NCBI GenBank assembly: GCA_027449885.1
Contig: DAIDKS010000046.1
Coordinates: 1-46,388, forward strand
Direction of reading: 5' to 3'
Source: Acidimicrobiaceae bacterium
GTDB lineage: Bacteria; Actinomycetota; Acidimicrobiia; Acidimicrobiales; RAAP-2
DNA length: 46,388 nt
How positions within the stretch are numbered: the first letter of the stretch is position 1; the number at the start of each line of letters is the position of its first letter. Under the pieces are notes generated by a model that was given only the letters and a program-made list of their open reading frames with translations, was not told where the DNA came from and made no database searches. Position numbers and translations under genes: made by a program. This document shows, piece after piece, positions 25,735-33,506 of this stretch.

Positions 25735-26148
25735 CAGTACCTCACTTCGCCCTCGGCCCCTTCAGCCCGAACGTACGTCCGCCCGTCGCGCGTCGCCACC
25801 GCGTGAGATGGCGACCACCGGGCCGACGGAGGGGCCGGTGGCCCTCGTGATCAGTGACGATGGATCACTCGCGGCAATTTCCTATAAAAAGAATTGGAAA
25901 AATCATGATTAGCCCCGAGCACTACTCGGTTTCGCTGATGGCGGGGGCTCTCACCGGCGCGAGCTCGCGCCCGCTCCGAGTGGCGTCCGCGCCGCGCGAC
26001 GAGGGATCACCACTCGTCATACCTGGTGAGAGCGTATGAGAACCCGTCGCGCCCGACGACGAGCGACCCTCGTCCCGAGGCCAGCCCCCACGTGGACGGC
26101 TCGTCGGGCTCTCCGTAGCGTCGAAGGTGTCATAGCAAGGAGGTTGAC
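25735..26148. other. Divergent intergenic region with an AT-rich patch
   Basis: This 414-base stretch separates the large secreted-protein gene (minus) from the DUF2202 gene (plus) and holds no convincing gene. An unusually AT-rich patch (about 25877-25912, containing CCTATAAAAAGAATTGG) stands out in GC-rich DNA. It is a likely promoter or protein-binding site, about 145 bases from the minus-strand start. AAGGAGG lies just before the ATG at 26149. Confidence 0.45.
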
Positions 26149-26910
26149 ATGACACGTCGATCATTTGCCGCGGCGGTGCTCGCAGCCACGCTGGGCATCT
26201 CCGGACTCGGCCTGGGAGGGGTCGCCACGGTGGCCTCGGCGGGGGGACCACCCCCGAAGGTCTTCACCCTGACGGGCTACGTCGTCTCGGCGAATCCCAC
26301 GAACCACCAGTTCGTGGTGCTGAGCGGCATCACCCGCTACTCGATCTTCACCACGTCCCAGACGCGCTACACGCTCAACCAGCAGCAGGCGACGTTCACC
26401 GCGCTGCGCCCGGGTCTACGCGTGACGACGACGGGTCTCTTCCGGGCGGCCTTCCGCGTGGCGGTGCGGGTCATGCTCCAGCAGGTGCCGGTGACGACCA
26501 CCACCACGGCGACCCAACCGCCGTCGGCCGCGCTGAGTAGTGCGCTCACCGCGGTGCTCGCCCAGGAGCGCTACGCGCTCGTGACGTACCAGAACGTCGT
26601 CGCGAAGTTGGGCAACCTGCCCCCGTTCGCGAACATCATCCGCTCCGAGCAGCAGCACGTGGCCACGGTGACGGCGCTGATGTCCGTCCACAACGTCAGC
26701 GTGCCGAGCGCTCCGGGGACCGGAGCCGCGGCCCCGGCCACGCGGACCCTGGCCTGCCAGCTGGGTGTGACGACCGAGACCGCGATCATCACGCTCTACC
26801 AGCGTGACATCCCGCTGGTCGCCGCGTACCCGGACGTCGTGCGGGCCTTCTCGAACCTGCTCGACGCCTCGCAGTACGGGCACCTGCCCGCCTACCTGCG
26901 CTGCGCGTAG
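26149..26910 (+). CDS. Secreted DUF2202 ferritin-like protein
   Basis: A 253-residue exported protein. A signal peptide (residues 1-31, ending ASAGG) is followed by a beta-rich domain (about 35-105) and a Thr-rich linker. From about 125 comes a DUF2202 ferritin-like four-helix domain. AQERYALVTYQ, FANIIRSEQQHV (ExxH), an E..x..D helix (TETAIITLYQRDI) and FSNLLDASQYGHLPAYLRC match the family in order, and most of the acid/His positions expected for a di-metal site are there. The family may bind iron, but its activity is not established. AAGGAGG in front of the ATG sets the start. Confidence 0.8.
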   Translation: MTRRSFAAAVLAATLGISGLGLGGVATVASAGGPPPKVFTLTGYVVSANPTNHQFVVLSGITRYSIFTTSQTRYTLNQQQATFTALRPGLRVTTTGLFRAAFRVAVRVMLQQVPVTTTTTATQPPSAALSSALTAVLAQERYALVTYQNVVAKLGNLPPFANIIRSEQQHVATVTALMSVHNVSVPSAPGTGAAAPATRTLACQLGVTTETAIITLYQRDIPLVAAYPDVVRAFSNLLDASQYGHLPAYLRCA

Positions 26911-26916
26911 TCCCCG

Positions 26917-26961
26917 CGATCCCCACCCCGCCCCCGGTCACCGGTGATGGGGTGGGGATCG
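26917..26961 (+). terminator. Intrinsic terminator hairpin after the DUF2202 gene
   Basis: CGATCCCCACCCC and GGGGTGGGGATCG form a perfect 13-bp stem seven bases past the stop of the DUF2202 gene. The 19-base loop contains GGTCACCGGTGA, itself partly palindromic. Confidence 0.8.
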
Positions 26962-27049
26962 TCGCGTACGGGGGCCGGGTCGTCGACGGACGAGTCCCCC
27001 ACTCCGTCGACCGCCCGGCGATCGGGTCGCGGTCGACGAATACGGGGCC

Positions 27050-27796
27050 CTAACCCCGCACCGCGACGACGATCGCGGTGATCGCGGGAGCGAAGGCCAG
27101 TGCGGGCAGCAGGTCGGCGACGCGAACCTCGCGAATCCGCAGCAGTCGCAACCCGATGGCGATGAGGAGGACGCCGCCGGTCGCCGTCAGTGCGGAGACC
27201 TCGGCGCTCGGGAGGAAGGAGCCCAGCGCCACGCCGAGCACGGTGATCGTCCCCTGGTAGAGGGCGACCGGGACGGCGGCCAGGGCGACGCCCCAGCCGA
27301 GTGACGCCGAGAAGGCCATCGCCGCGAACATGTCGAGCGCGGACTTGAGGACCAACTGGTCGATGCCGTGTCCGAGCCCGTCGCTCAGCGCGCCGAGGAT
27401 GGCGAGGGGCCCGATGCAGAAGAGGAGCGAGCCGCTGACGAATCCCTCGATGAAGCGCTCCCGATCCGCGCTCGCGCCACCGCGAGAGAGTCGATCGTGA
27501 GCCCAGGCGCCCAGTCGGGCGACGCGGTCCTCGATCCGCAGCCCGGAGCCGACGATGGCTCCGAGCACGACGGCCCCGAGGACCACGAGCAGGGTGCCGT
27601 GAGCCGAGACGGCCCGCACGTAGGCCCGGTCGCCGAGGGACACCACGTTGAGGGCCCCGACGACCAGGACGATCAAGCCCAGCCCGTCGGTCAGCGTGTC
27701 CTGCGTCCGCTGGGGGAGCCGATTCCCCGCGAGGGTCCCGATCGTCGAGCCGACGACGATCGCCGACGCGTTGATGATCGTCCCGAGTCCGTGCAC
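27050..27796 (-). CDS. DUF554 family membrane protein
   Basis: A 248-residue protein with about seven membrane helices and the DUF554 pattern: an opening [20 protein letters not shown], then [31 protein letters not shown] at about 125-145, [17 protein letters not shown] and a closing [14 protein letters not shown]. coli YqgA is of this family; its substrate is unknown and it is often taken to be a transporter. The ATG at 27796 gives the standard length. It is divergent from the aldo/keto reductase gene. Confidence 0.9.
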   Translation of the reverse strand: MHGLGTIINASAIVVGSTIGTLAGNRLPQRTQDTLTDGLGLIVLVVGALNVVSLGDRAYVRAVSAHGTLLVVLGAVVLGAIVGSGLRIEDRVARLGAWAHDRLSRGGASADRERFIEGFVSGSLLFCIGPLAILGALSDGLGHGIDQLVLKSALDMFAAMAFSASLGWGVALAAVPVALYQGTITVLGVALGSFLPSAEVSALTATGGVLLIAIGLRLLRIREVRVADLLPALAFAPAITAIVVAVRG

Positions 27797-27895
27797 CGCA
27801 CCACGCTACCGAGGGGCCCGCGTCGCCCCCGTCGTCACACCCCCTCGCGAGCGGGTCGTGCGTCACGGCCCGCGCCCGCCGAGCCCCGCGACCCC

Positions 27896-27901
27896 TAGGG
27901 T
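27896..27901 (+). promoter_or_regulatory. Candidate -10 box (TAGGGT)
   Basis: TAGGGT lies 31 bases before the ATG of the aldo/keto reductase. The same hexamer precedes the TPP riboswitch (29742) and the SDR gene (32702), which makes it a likely -10 element of this genome. No good -35 is seen. Confidence 0.4.
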
Positions 27902-27932
27902 GAGACCGACCAGATCACCCAGGAGGAACGCC

Positions 27933-28928
27933 ATGCCCGTCGCCCGTCGCACCCTCGGAACCGGACCCGCGGCCCTGGAGGTCTCCGCGCAGGGACTCGG
28001 CTGCATGGGCATGTCGGAGTTCTACGGCACGGGTGACGACGCCGAGTCGATCGCCGTGATCCACGCGGCCCTCGACGCCGGCGTCGACTTCCTCGACACC
28101 GCCGACATGTACGGCCCCTTCACCAACGAGCGACTGGTGGGACGGGCCATCGCGGGCCGGCGCGACGAGGTCGTCCTGGCCACGAAGTTCGGCAACGAGC
28201 GGCGCCCCGACGGGACCCGCGTGGGGGTGAACGGCCACCCGGACTACGTGCGCCGGGCGTGCGACGCCAGCCTCGAGCGGCTGGGGGTCGACCACATCGA
28301 CCTCTACTACCAGCACCGCGTCGACCCCGGCGTCCCGGTCGAGGAGACCTGGGGCGCCCTGTCCGAGCTAGTCGCCGCGGGCAAGGTCCGCCACCTCGGG
28401 ATCAGCGAGGCGGCTCCGGCGACGATCCGCCGCGCCCACGCCGTCCACCCCATCACCGCCCTGCAGACGGAGTGGTCGCTGTGGACGCGAGACCCCGAGG
28501 AGAACGACGTCCTCGCGACCGTCCGAGAGCTCGGCATCGGCTTCGTGGCGTACTCCCCGCTCGGACGCGGCTTCCTCTCCGGCACCATCCGCACCGTCGA
28601 CGACTTCGCGCCGAACGACTTCCGCCGTCACGCCCCTCGCTTCCAGGGGGAGAACTTCCAGAAGAACCTCGACCTCGTCGAGCAGGTGAGGGAGATCGCC
28701 GAGCGGCGCGGCGTCACGCCGGGTCAGCTCGCGCTCGCGTGGGTGCTAGCCCAGGGCGACGACGTGGTGCCGATCCCCGGGACGAAGCGGCGCGCCTACC
28801 TCGACGAGAACGTCGGGGCCCTCGCCGTCGAGCTGGGCGTCGAGGACCTCGCCGCGCTCGACGCGATCCTCCCCGTCGGCGCGGCCGTCGGCGACCGCTA
28901 CGCCGACATGTCGACGGTCAATCGCTGA
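27933..28928 (+). CDS. Aldo/keto reductase
   Basis: A 331-residue NADPH-dependent reductase of the YhdN/IolS-like branch. The catalytic tetrad is visible: Asp and Tyr in [10 protein letters not shown], Lys in VLATKFGN, and His in LYYQHRVD. The C-terminal cofactor region ([19 protein letters not shown]) is also intact. The ATG at 27933 is chosen because AGGAGG lies 7 bases upstream; the longer upstream reading has no family similarity. An SDR gene follows after 19 bases, probably in the same operon. The natural substrate cannot be told. Confidence 0.93.
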   Translation: MPVARRTLGTGPAALEVSAQGLGCMGMSEFYGTGDDAESIAVIHAALDAGVDFLDTADMYGPFTNERLVGRAIAGRRDEVVLATKFGNERRPDGTRVGVNGHPDYVRRACDASLERLGVDHIDLYYQHRVDPGVPVEETWGALSELVAAGKVRHLGISEAAPATIRRAHAVHPITALQTEWSLWTRDPEENDVLATVRELGIGFVAYSPLGRGFLSGTIRTVDDFAPNDFRRHAPRFQGENFQKNLDLVEQVREIAERRGVTPGQLALAWVLAQGDDVVPIPGTKRRAYLDENVGALAVELGVEDLAALDAILPVGAAVGDRYADMSTVNR

Positions 28929-28947
28929 CCCGGACCTCGCGACCTCG

Positions 28948-29715
28948 ATGAGCGACGCCGTCACGCCCCTCGACCAGGTGCGGGTCCTCGTCACCGGTGG
29001 CACGAGCGGACTCGGGCGGGCCATGGTCGAGGCACTCGTCGACGCGGGCGCCCACGTCGTGCTCACCGGACGCGACGCGACGCGGGCGCGGTCCATCGCC
29101 CACGAGGTCGGCGCCACCGCTCACGGGATCGCCATGGACGTGCGCGACCCCGACGCGGTCGAGGCCGGCGTCGGTCTCGCCGACGAGATGCTGGGCGGAC
29201 TCGACGTCCTCGTCGCCAACGCGGGCATCGGCATGCGCACGGTCAACCCTCGGTTCCTCACCGACCCCTCGCCCTTCTGGACGGTCACGCCCGAGGGGTT
29301 CGAGGACGTGGTCGCGACGAAGGTGCGGGGCACCTTCCTCGTCGCGCGCGCCGTCGTCCCCCGAATGCTCGCGGCCGGATCGGGACGCGTCGTCGTCGTC
29401 TCGATGAACGAGGAGACGATGGTCCGCCGCGGATTCACCCCCTACGGCCCGGCCGGTGCCGGGGTGGAGGCCCTCGCCCGCGTGATGGTCGCCGACCTCG
29501 CGGACTCGCCGGTTCGGGTGAACATCCTCCTCCCCGGCGGGGCGACGGCGACCGGCATGATCCCCGAGGAGGCGAGCGAGGACGTCCGCCGGCGGCTCCT
29601 CGACCCCTCGATCATGGGACCGCCGATCGTCTGGCTCGCCGCGCCCGGCACCGACGTGCACGGCGAGCGCGTCGTCGCGACCGAGTTCGTCGCGCGCGGG
29701 CCCGCTCCGCGCTAG
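28948..29715 (+). CDS. SDR-family protein lacking the catalytic lysine
   Basis: A 255-residue short-chain dehydrogenase/reductase. The nucleotide-binding TGGTSGLG is at about residues 18-25, then DVRDPD and NAGIG at about 91-95. Ser152 and Tyr166 are placed about right for the active site. The YxxxK motif, however, reads Tyr166-Gly-Pro-Ala-Gly170, so the catalytic Lys is Gly. Ser and Tyr are also 14 rather than 13 apart. The protein may be a weakened enzyme or serve a binding role. It follows the aldo/keto reductase by 19 bases. Confidence 0.88.
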   Translation: MSDAVTPLDQVRVLVTGGTSGLGRAMVEALVDAGAHVVLTGRDATRARSIAHEVGATAHGIAMDVRDPDAVEAGVGLADEMLGGLDVLVANAGIGMRTVNPRFLTDPSPFWTVTPEGFEDVVATKVRGTFLVARAVVPRMLAAGSGRVVVVSMNEETMVRRGFTPYGPAGAGVEALARVMVADLADSPVRVNILLPGGATATGMIPEEASEDVRRRLLDPSIMGPPIVWLAAPGTDVHGERVVATEFVARGPAPR

Positions 29716-29741
29716 GGACCGCCGTCGCGCGGGCGCGATGG

Positions 29742-29747
29742 TAGGGT
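29742..29747 (+). promoter_or_regulatory. Candidate -10 box of the TPP riboswitch transcript
   Basis: TAGGGT ends 13 bases before the start of the riboswitch fold, the right place for a promoter serving the thiamine-type operon. No clear -35 sequence precedes it. Confidence 0.45.
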
Positions 29748-29760
29748 CGGAGTCGCAGTA

Positions 29761-29856
29761 TCGGGAGCTCGGGTGAACCGGGCTGAGAGGGTGATTCAGC
29801 GGCTACCGCTCCATCGCCGACCGACGAACTTGTCCGGGTAATGCCGGCGTAAGGAG
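29761..29856 (+). promoter_or_regulatory. TPP (thiamine pyrophosphate) riboswitch
   Basis: The conserved parts of the THI element are present: GGGCTGAGAGGGTG at 29780-29793, a variable stem-loop, and the 3' core GTCCGGGTAATGCCGGCG at 29832-29849. The element runs straight into the AAGGAGG ribosome binding site (29851-29857) of the permease gene. Ligand binding would thus most simply block translation initiation. This makes repression of the downstream genes by TPP very likely. Confidence 0.95.
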
Positions 29857-29861
29857 GAGCT

Positions 29862-31232
29862 GTGGACGATCTCACGTCTTTCACCGTCGTGGCGGGCGAC
29901 ACGCACTCGGAAGTGGCGAACACCCTCGCCGAGCCCGTCCCCCAAGCCCTCGGGGTCGTCGACCAGTTCGGACTCTGGGGCAACCTGGGCGTGAGCCTGC
30001 TCGGGTTCACCGGGGCGATCTTCGTCCTCCAGCCCAACGGGTCGGGCACCCCCGAGCTGTCGATCGTCGCGGGACTGACCTCGATCGTCCTCGGAACGCT
30101 GCTCGGGACGCTGGCCATCGCCGCCGCGGGGGTGGCGGGCACCCGCACCGGGGCGCCGGCCATGGTGCTCCTGCGCGGTCTGCTCGGGACGCGTCTCTCC
30201 TATCTGCCGACGATCCTCAACGTCGTCCAGCTCTTCGGCTGGGGCATCTTCGAGCTGGTCACGATCGCCACGGCGGCCCACGTCGTCGCGCCCGGCGTCC
30301 CCCGGTGGCTCTACGTGCTGATCGCGGGCGTCGCGACGGGCCTGCTCACCCTGCGACCCCTCGGCGCCATCCGCATCCTGCGCCGGATCGCGACGCCGGC
30401 CGTCGTCGTCGTGCTGGTCTACCTGGTGATCGAACTGCTGCGCCACCCCCTGCCGGCCCTCGCGCACGGGACGTGGTCGGGCTTCTGGATCGCGACCGAC
30501 ACCGTCGTCGCGGCCGCCGTCTCCTTCGCCCCCATGGCCGCCGACTACACGCGCCACGCGCGCTCCGCGCGCTCCGCGTTCTGGGGGGCCCTCGTCGGCT
30601 ACGGCGCCACCCAGTTCCTCTGCTACGCCATCGGGCTCGTGGCGCTCGTCACGGTCGCGCGGTCCCCCTCGGACATCTACGGGGCCTTCGTCGCCGTCCC
30701 CCTCGGATCCCTCGGCTTCGGCATCCTGGCCGCGCGGGAGCTGGACCAGTCCTTCGCCGACGTGTACTCGACGGTCGTGTCCCTCCAGAACATCCGGCCC
30801 CTGTGGGACCGCCGCGTCCTCGCCGCCCTCGTGGCGGCCCTGACGACCGTCCTCGCCCTCGCGATCAACATCTCGGACTACGAGAACTTCCTCATCCTGC
30901 TGGGGTCGGTCTTCGTCCCGCTGACGGCCGTCTTCGTCGTCGACTTCTTCCTCGTCTCGCGCGACCGGAGCGGCCTCGCGGGACACCGGCGTCGGCTCGC
31001 CATGGTCGGCGCCTGGCTCGTCGGCTTCGTCGTCTACCAACTCATCAACCCCGGCTACATCGGCTGGTGGGTCACCCTGTGGACGCACGTCGACACGGCC
31101 CTCGGGTTCCGCGTCGAGCCTTGGATGTCGGCCTCGATCCTCTCCTTCGTCACCGCGTCGGTCGCCACCGCCGCGCTCGGGGCGCTCGAGACCGTGGTGC
31201 GGCGTCGTCGCACGAGCCGACGCGCGGCGTGA
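29862..31232 (+). CDS. NCS1 permease under TPP control (CytX-like, thiamine precursor uptake)
   Basis: A 456-residue integral membrane protein with about 12 helices. Family features of NCS1 nucleobase/cation symporters are seen: LWGNLGVSLLGF near residue 40 in the first helix, GLLGTRLSYLP near 107, and ADYTRHARS near 227, close to the substrate site of cytosine permease relatives. Being directly behind a TPP riboswitch points to uptake of thiamine or its hydroxymethylpyrimidine (HMP) precursor, as proposed for CytX. The GTG at 29862 follows AAGGAGG. Its stop overlaps the GTG of the kinase gene (GTGA). The exact substrate is inferred from regulation. Confidence 0.88.
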   Translation: MDDLTSFTVVAGDTHSEVANTLAEPVPQALGVVDQFGLWGNLGVSLLGFTGAIFVLQPNGSGTPELSIVAGLTSIVLGTLLGTLAIAAAGVAGTRTGAPAMVLLRGLLGTRLSYLPTILNVVQLFGWGIFELVTIATAAHVVAPGVPRWLYVLIAGVATGLLTLRPLGAIRILRRIATPAVVVVLVYLVIELLRHPLPALAHGTWSGFWIATDTVVAAAVSFAPMAADYTRHARSARSAFWGALVGYGATQFLCYAIGLVALVTVARSPSDIYGAFVAVPLGSLGFGILAARELDQSFADVYSTVVSLQNIRPLWDRRVLAALVAALTTVLALAINISDYENFLILLGSVFVPLTAVFVVDFFLVSRDRSGLAGHRRRLAMVGAWLVGFVVYQLINPGYIGWWVTLWTHVDTALGFRVEPWMSASILSFVTASVATAALGALETVVRRRRTSRRAA

Positions 31233-32380
31233 CCGGCGATCCGTCCTCCCCCGCCGACGGCCACCTCGTCCACGGCCTCGAGCGGGACCTCGCCGCCCCC
31301 GACTGGGCGCCGATCGACGTCGAGGAGCTGCGCGGGGCCCTCGCCCCGCTCGGCCTCGTCGTCGACGACCTCGCGGTCGAGTGGCGCAGCCCCCGGCCGA
31401 TGTCGGCCGCCGCGGTGGTGCGGTCCGGATCGGATCGCGTCTTCGTGAAGCGTCACGACCGCCGGGTGCGCGACACGGAGCGACTCGCGCGAGAGCATCG
31501 ACTGGGCGATCACCTGCGCGCGCGAGGCGTCCCCACCCCCCGCGCGCGTCGCGACCCGAGCGGGGTCAGCGTGGTGGAGCGGGGCGACCAGCGCTACGAG
31601 TGCTTCGACCTCGCCGCGGGCGAGGACCGCTACCGCGACGTGCCCTCGTGGTATCCGTACCTCGACCCCGCCCACGCCTACCGAGCCGGGGCCGCCCTGG
31701 CCCGCTTCCACCGAGCGGCGGCCGACTTCACCGAGCCCGCCGATCCCGTCGGCGTGCTCAGCGACGGGATCGACGTGGTGGGGGCGGACGACCTCGACGG
31801 GGCGCTCGCCCGTCTCCTCGCCCGTCGGCCCGGACTCGGGCGCGCACTCGCGGCCTACGACCTCGACGGCGACGTCGACCGGGTGCTGCGTCGGCCGATC
31901 GAGCACGCGCACGGCGCGCTCGTCACACGTGAGCGCCGGTGGACCCACGGCGACTGGCACCCCTCGAACCTCACGTGGGACCCCGCCGGTGACGACGTCG
32001 TGGAGGTGCTCGACCTGGGCCTCGCCAACCGCACCGACGTCGTCCACGACCTCGCGGTGGCGATCGAGCGAGCCGTCGTCGACTGGCTCGACCAGGCCGG
32101 GCGCGGCGCGATCACCGTCGACGTCGCGGCCCTCGACGCGCTCCTCGCGGGATACGACGCGGTCGCCCCGCTGGGTCGCGACGACCGCGTCGCTCTCGCC
32201 GCCGTGCTGCCCGTCGCCCACCTCGAGTTCGCCCTCTCGGAGGTCGAGTACTTCGGCGACGTGCTCGACGCGGTCGCCTCCCGCGACCTCGCCTACCACG
32301 GCTACCTGCTCGGTCACGCCGAGTGGTTCGCGGGCCCCGCGGGACGCGCCCTGCTCGATCGCGTGGCGACGACTCCGTGA
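31229..32380 (+). CDS. APH-fold kinase coupled to the TPP-regulated permease
   Basis: A 383-residue protein of the aminoglycoside phosphotransferase/choline kinase-like fold. The catalytic loop is HGDWHPSNL at about residue 240, and the metal-binding Asp lies in VLDLGLAN at about 262. VFVKRHD at about 73 supplies the ATP-binding Lys. The GTG at 31229 overlaps the permease stop by 4 bases, so both are translated from one message under the riboswitch. E. coli thiamine kinase ThiK belongs to the same wide family, so thiamine or HMP phosphorylation is a natural proposal. The protein is longer than ThiK and its substrate is unproven. The longer upstream reading lies inside the permease and is rejected. 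Confidence 0.82.
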   Translation: MTGDPSSPADGHLVHGLERDLAAPDWAPIDVEELRGALAPLGLVVDDLAVEWRSPRPMSAAAVVRSGSDRVFVKRHDRRVRDTERLAREHRLGDHLRARGVPTPRARRDPSGVSVVERGDQRYECFDLAAGEDRYRDVPSWYPYLDPAHAYRAGAALARFHRAAADFTEPADPVGVLSDGIDVVGADDLDGALARLLARRPGLGRALAAYDLDGDVDRVLRRPIEHAHGALVTRERRWTHGDWHPSNLTWDPAGDDVVEVLDLGLANRTDVVHDLAVAIERAVVDWLDQAGRGAITVDVAALDALLAGYDAVAPLGRDDRVALAAVLPVAHLEFALSEVEYFGDVLDAVASRDLAYHGYLLGHAEWFAGPAGRALLDRVATTP

Positions 32381-32450
32381 CGGCGACCCGTCGAGCGTGC
32401 GACCATGAGTCGGTGACGATCGTCGTCGGCACGGGGCGAGGGTGGGCGCC

Positions 32451-32672
32451 GTGAGCGCGGTGACCCTCTACGGCGTGGCCGCCGTCGGCTTCATGATGGT
32501 GATGTACGCCCTCGAGGGTCGGCACGCCCGCTACGTGCTCGGCTTCGCCGTCGGCTGCGTGCTCTCCAGCCTCTACGGCTTCCTCGCCGGCGCCTGGCCC
32601 TTCGGGGTCGTCGAGCTGGTCTGGGCCGGCGTCGCGGTGGCCCGCTGGCGCCAACGCGTCGGGCGCCGCTGA
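32451..32672 (+). CDS. Small two-helix membrane protein
   Basis: A 73-residue protein with two membrane helices (about 3-22 and 28-62). The pattern MMVMYALEGRH...VLSSLYGFLAGAWPFGVVELVWAGVA is one I know from small conserved actinobacterial proteins of unknown role. The GTG at 32451 follows GAGGG at a good distance; GTG 32442 is a weaker choice. It lies 70 bases after the kinase gene and could be read from the same transcript. Confidence 0.7.
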   Translation: MSAVTLYGVAAVGFMMVMYALEGRHARYVLGFAVGCVLSSLYGFLAGAWPFGVVELVWAGVAVARWRQRVGRR

Positions 32673-32701
32673 GACCGTTCGCGCCGGCGACGCGACCGGC
32701 G

Positions 32702-32707
32702 TAGGGT
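32702..32707 (+). promoter_or_regulatory. Candidate -10 box (TAGGGT)
   Basis: TAGGGT lies 28 bases before the ATG of the SDR gene at 32736, with GGAGG between. It is the third occurrence of this hexamer in front of a gene in the right half of the window. Confidence 0.4.
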
Positions 32708-32735
32708 CGTCTCCGGAGGGGCACTGGAGGTGCAC

Positions 32736-33497
32736 ATGGCCACCACCCTCACGCCCGAGCGCTTCGCCGGGCGCACTCTCATCGTCACCGGCGCGGGTTC
32801 GGGGATCGGACGCGCGACGACGACACGACTCATCGCCGAGGGCGGCCGCGTGATCGCGGCCGACGTCTCGGAGCCCCGACTCCAGGAGCTGTCGCGCGAG
32901 CTCGCGACCGATCGCCTGGTGAGCGTCGTCGGGGACATCACGCTCGCCGACGACGTCGAGCGCGTCGTCCGCGCCGCCGCGGGACGGGTCGACGGGCTCG
33001 CCAACGTCGCCGGGATCATGGACGACTTCCTGCCGCTCGCCGAGGTCGACGACGCGACCTGGGAACGCGTCATGGACGTCAATCTCACGTCGATGATGCG
33101 CCTCACCCGCGCCGTGCTGCCGCTCATGATCACCGCCGGACGGGGCTCGATCGTGAACATCTCCTCCGAGGCGGGACTGCGCGGCTCGGCGGCCGGGGTC
33201 GCCTACACGACCTCGAAGCACGCGGTCGTCGGGCTGACGCGCTCGACCGCCTTCTACTACACCCCGAAGGGCGTCCGGGTGAACGCGATCGCCCCGGGGA
33301 GCGTGGCGACCAACATCGTGGCGAACTTCCGCTCGCCGTGGGCGACCGAGCGGATCGGACCGTTCCTCCAGGTGAACGTCCCGCCCTCCGCGCGGGCCGA
33401 CGAGCTCGCCGCGGCCATCACCTGGCTGCTGAGCGACGACGCGTCGAACGTGAGCGGTGCGGTCATCCCGGTGGACGGCGGCTGGGCCGCCATCTGA
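32736..33497 (+). CDS. SDR-family oxidoreductase
   Basis: A 253-residue classical short-chain dehydrogenase. The cofactor motif TGAGSGIG lies near residue 20, followed by ADVSEP, NVAGIMDD, the Ser in NISSEAG, and the catalytic YTTSK. A C-terminal GAVIPVDGG ends the typical SDR core. All catalytic residues are present, unlike in the SDR at 28948. The ATG at 32736 is chosen over GTG 32730 because GGAGG sits 6 bases ahead. It converges with the ABC transporter ATPase gene, only 9 bases between the stops. The substrate is unknown. Confidence 0.92.
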   Translation: MATTLTPERFAGRTLIVTGAGSGIGRATTTRLIAEGGRVIAADVSEPRLQELSRELATDRLVSVVGDITLADDVERVVRAAAGRVDGLANVAGIMDDFLPLAEVDDATWERVMDVNLTSMMRLTRAVLPLMITAGRGSIVNISSEAGLRGSAAGVAYTTSKHAVVGLTRSTAFYYTPKGVRVNAIAPGSVATNIVANFRSPWATERIGPFLQVNVPPSARADELAAAITWLLSDDASNVSGAVIPVDGGWAAI

Positions 33498-33506
33498 GCG
33501 TCCCGG

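Noticed and set aside
23821..25806. 661-codon plus-strand open frame opposite the large secreted protein
   Set aside because: Its composition is extremely Arg/Gly/His-rich and it runs antisense to a protein with signal peptide and tandem repeats, so it is a shadow.
29796..31088. 430-codon minus-strand frame opposite the NCS1 permease
   Set aside because: It covers the TPP riboswitch antisense and has a charged, repetitive composition; the plus-strand permease is certain.
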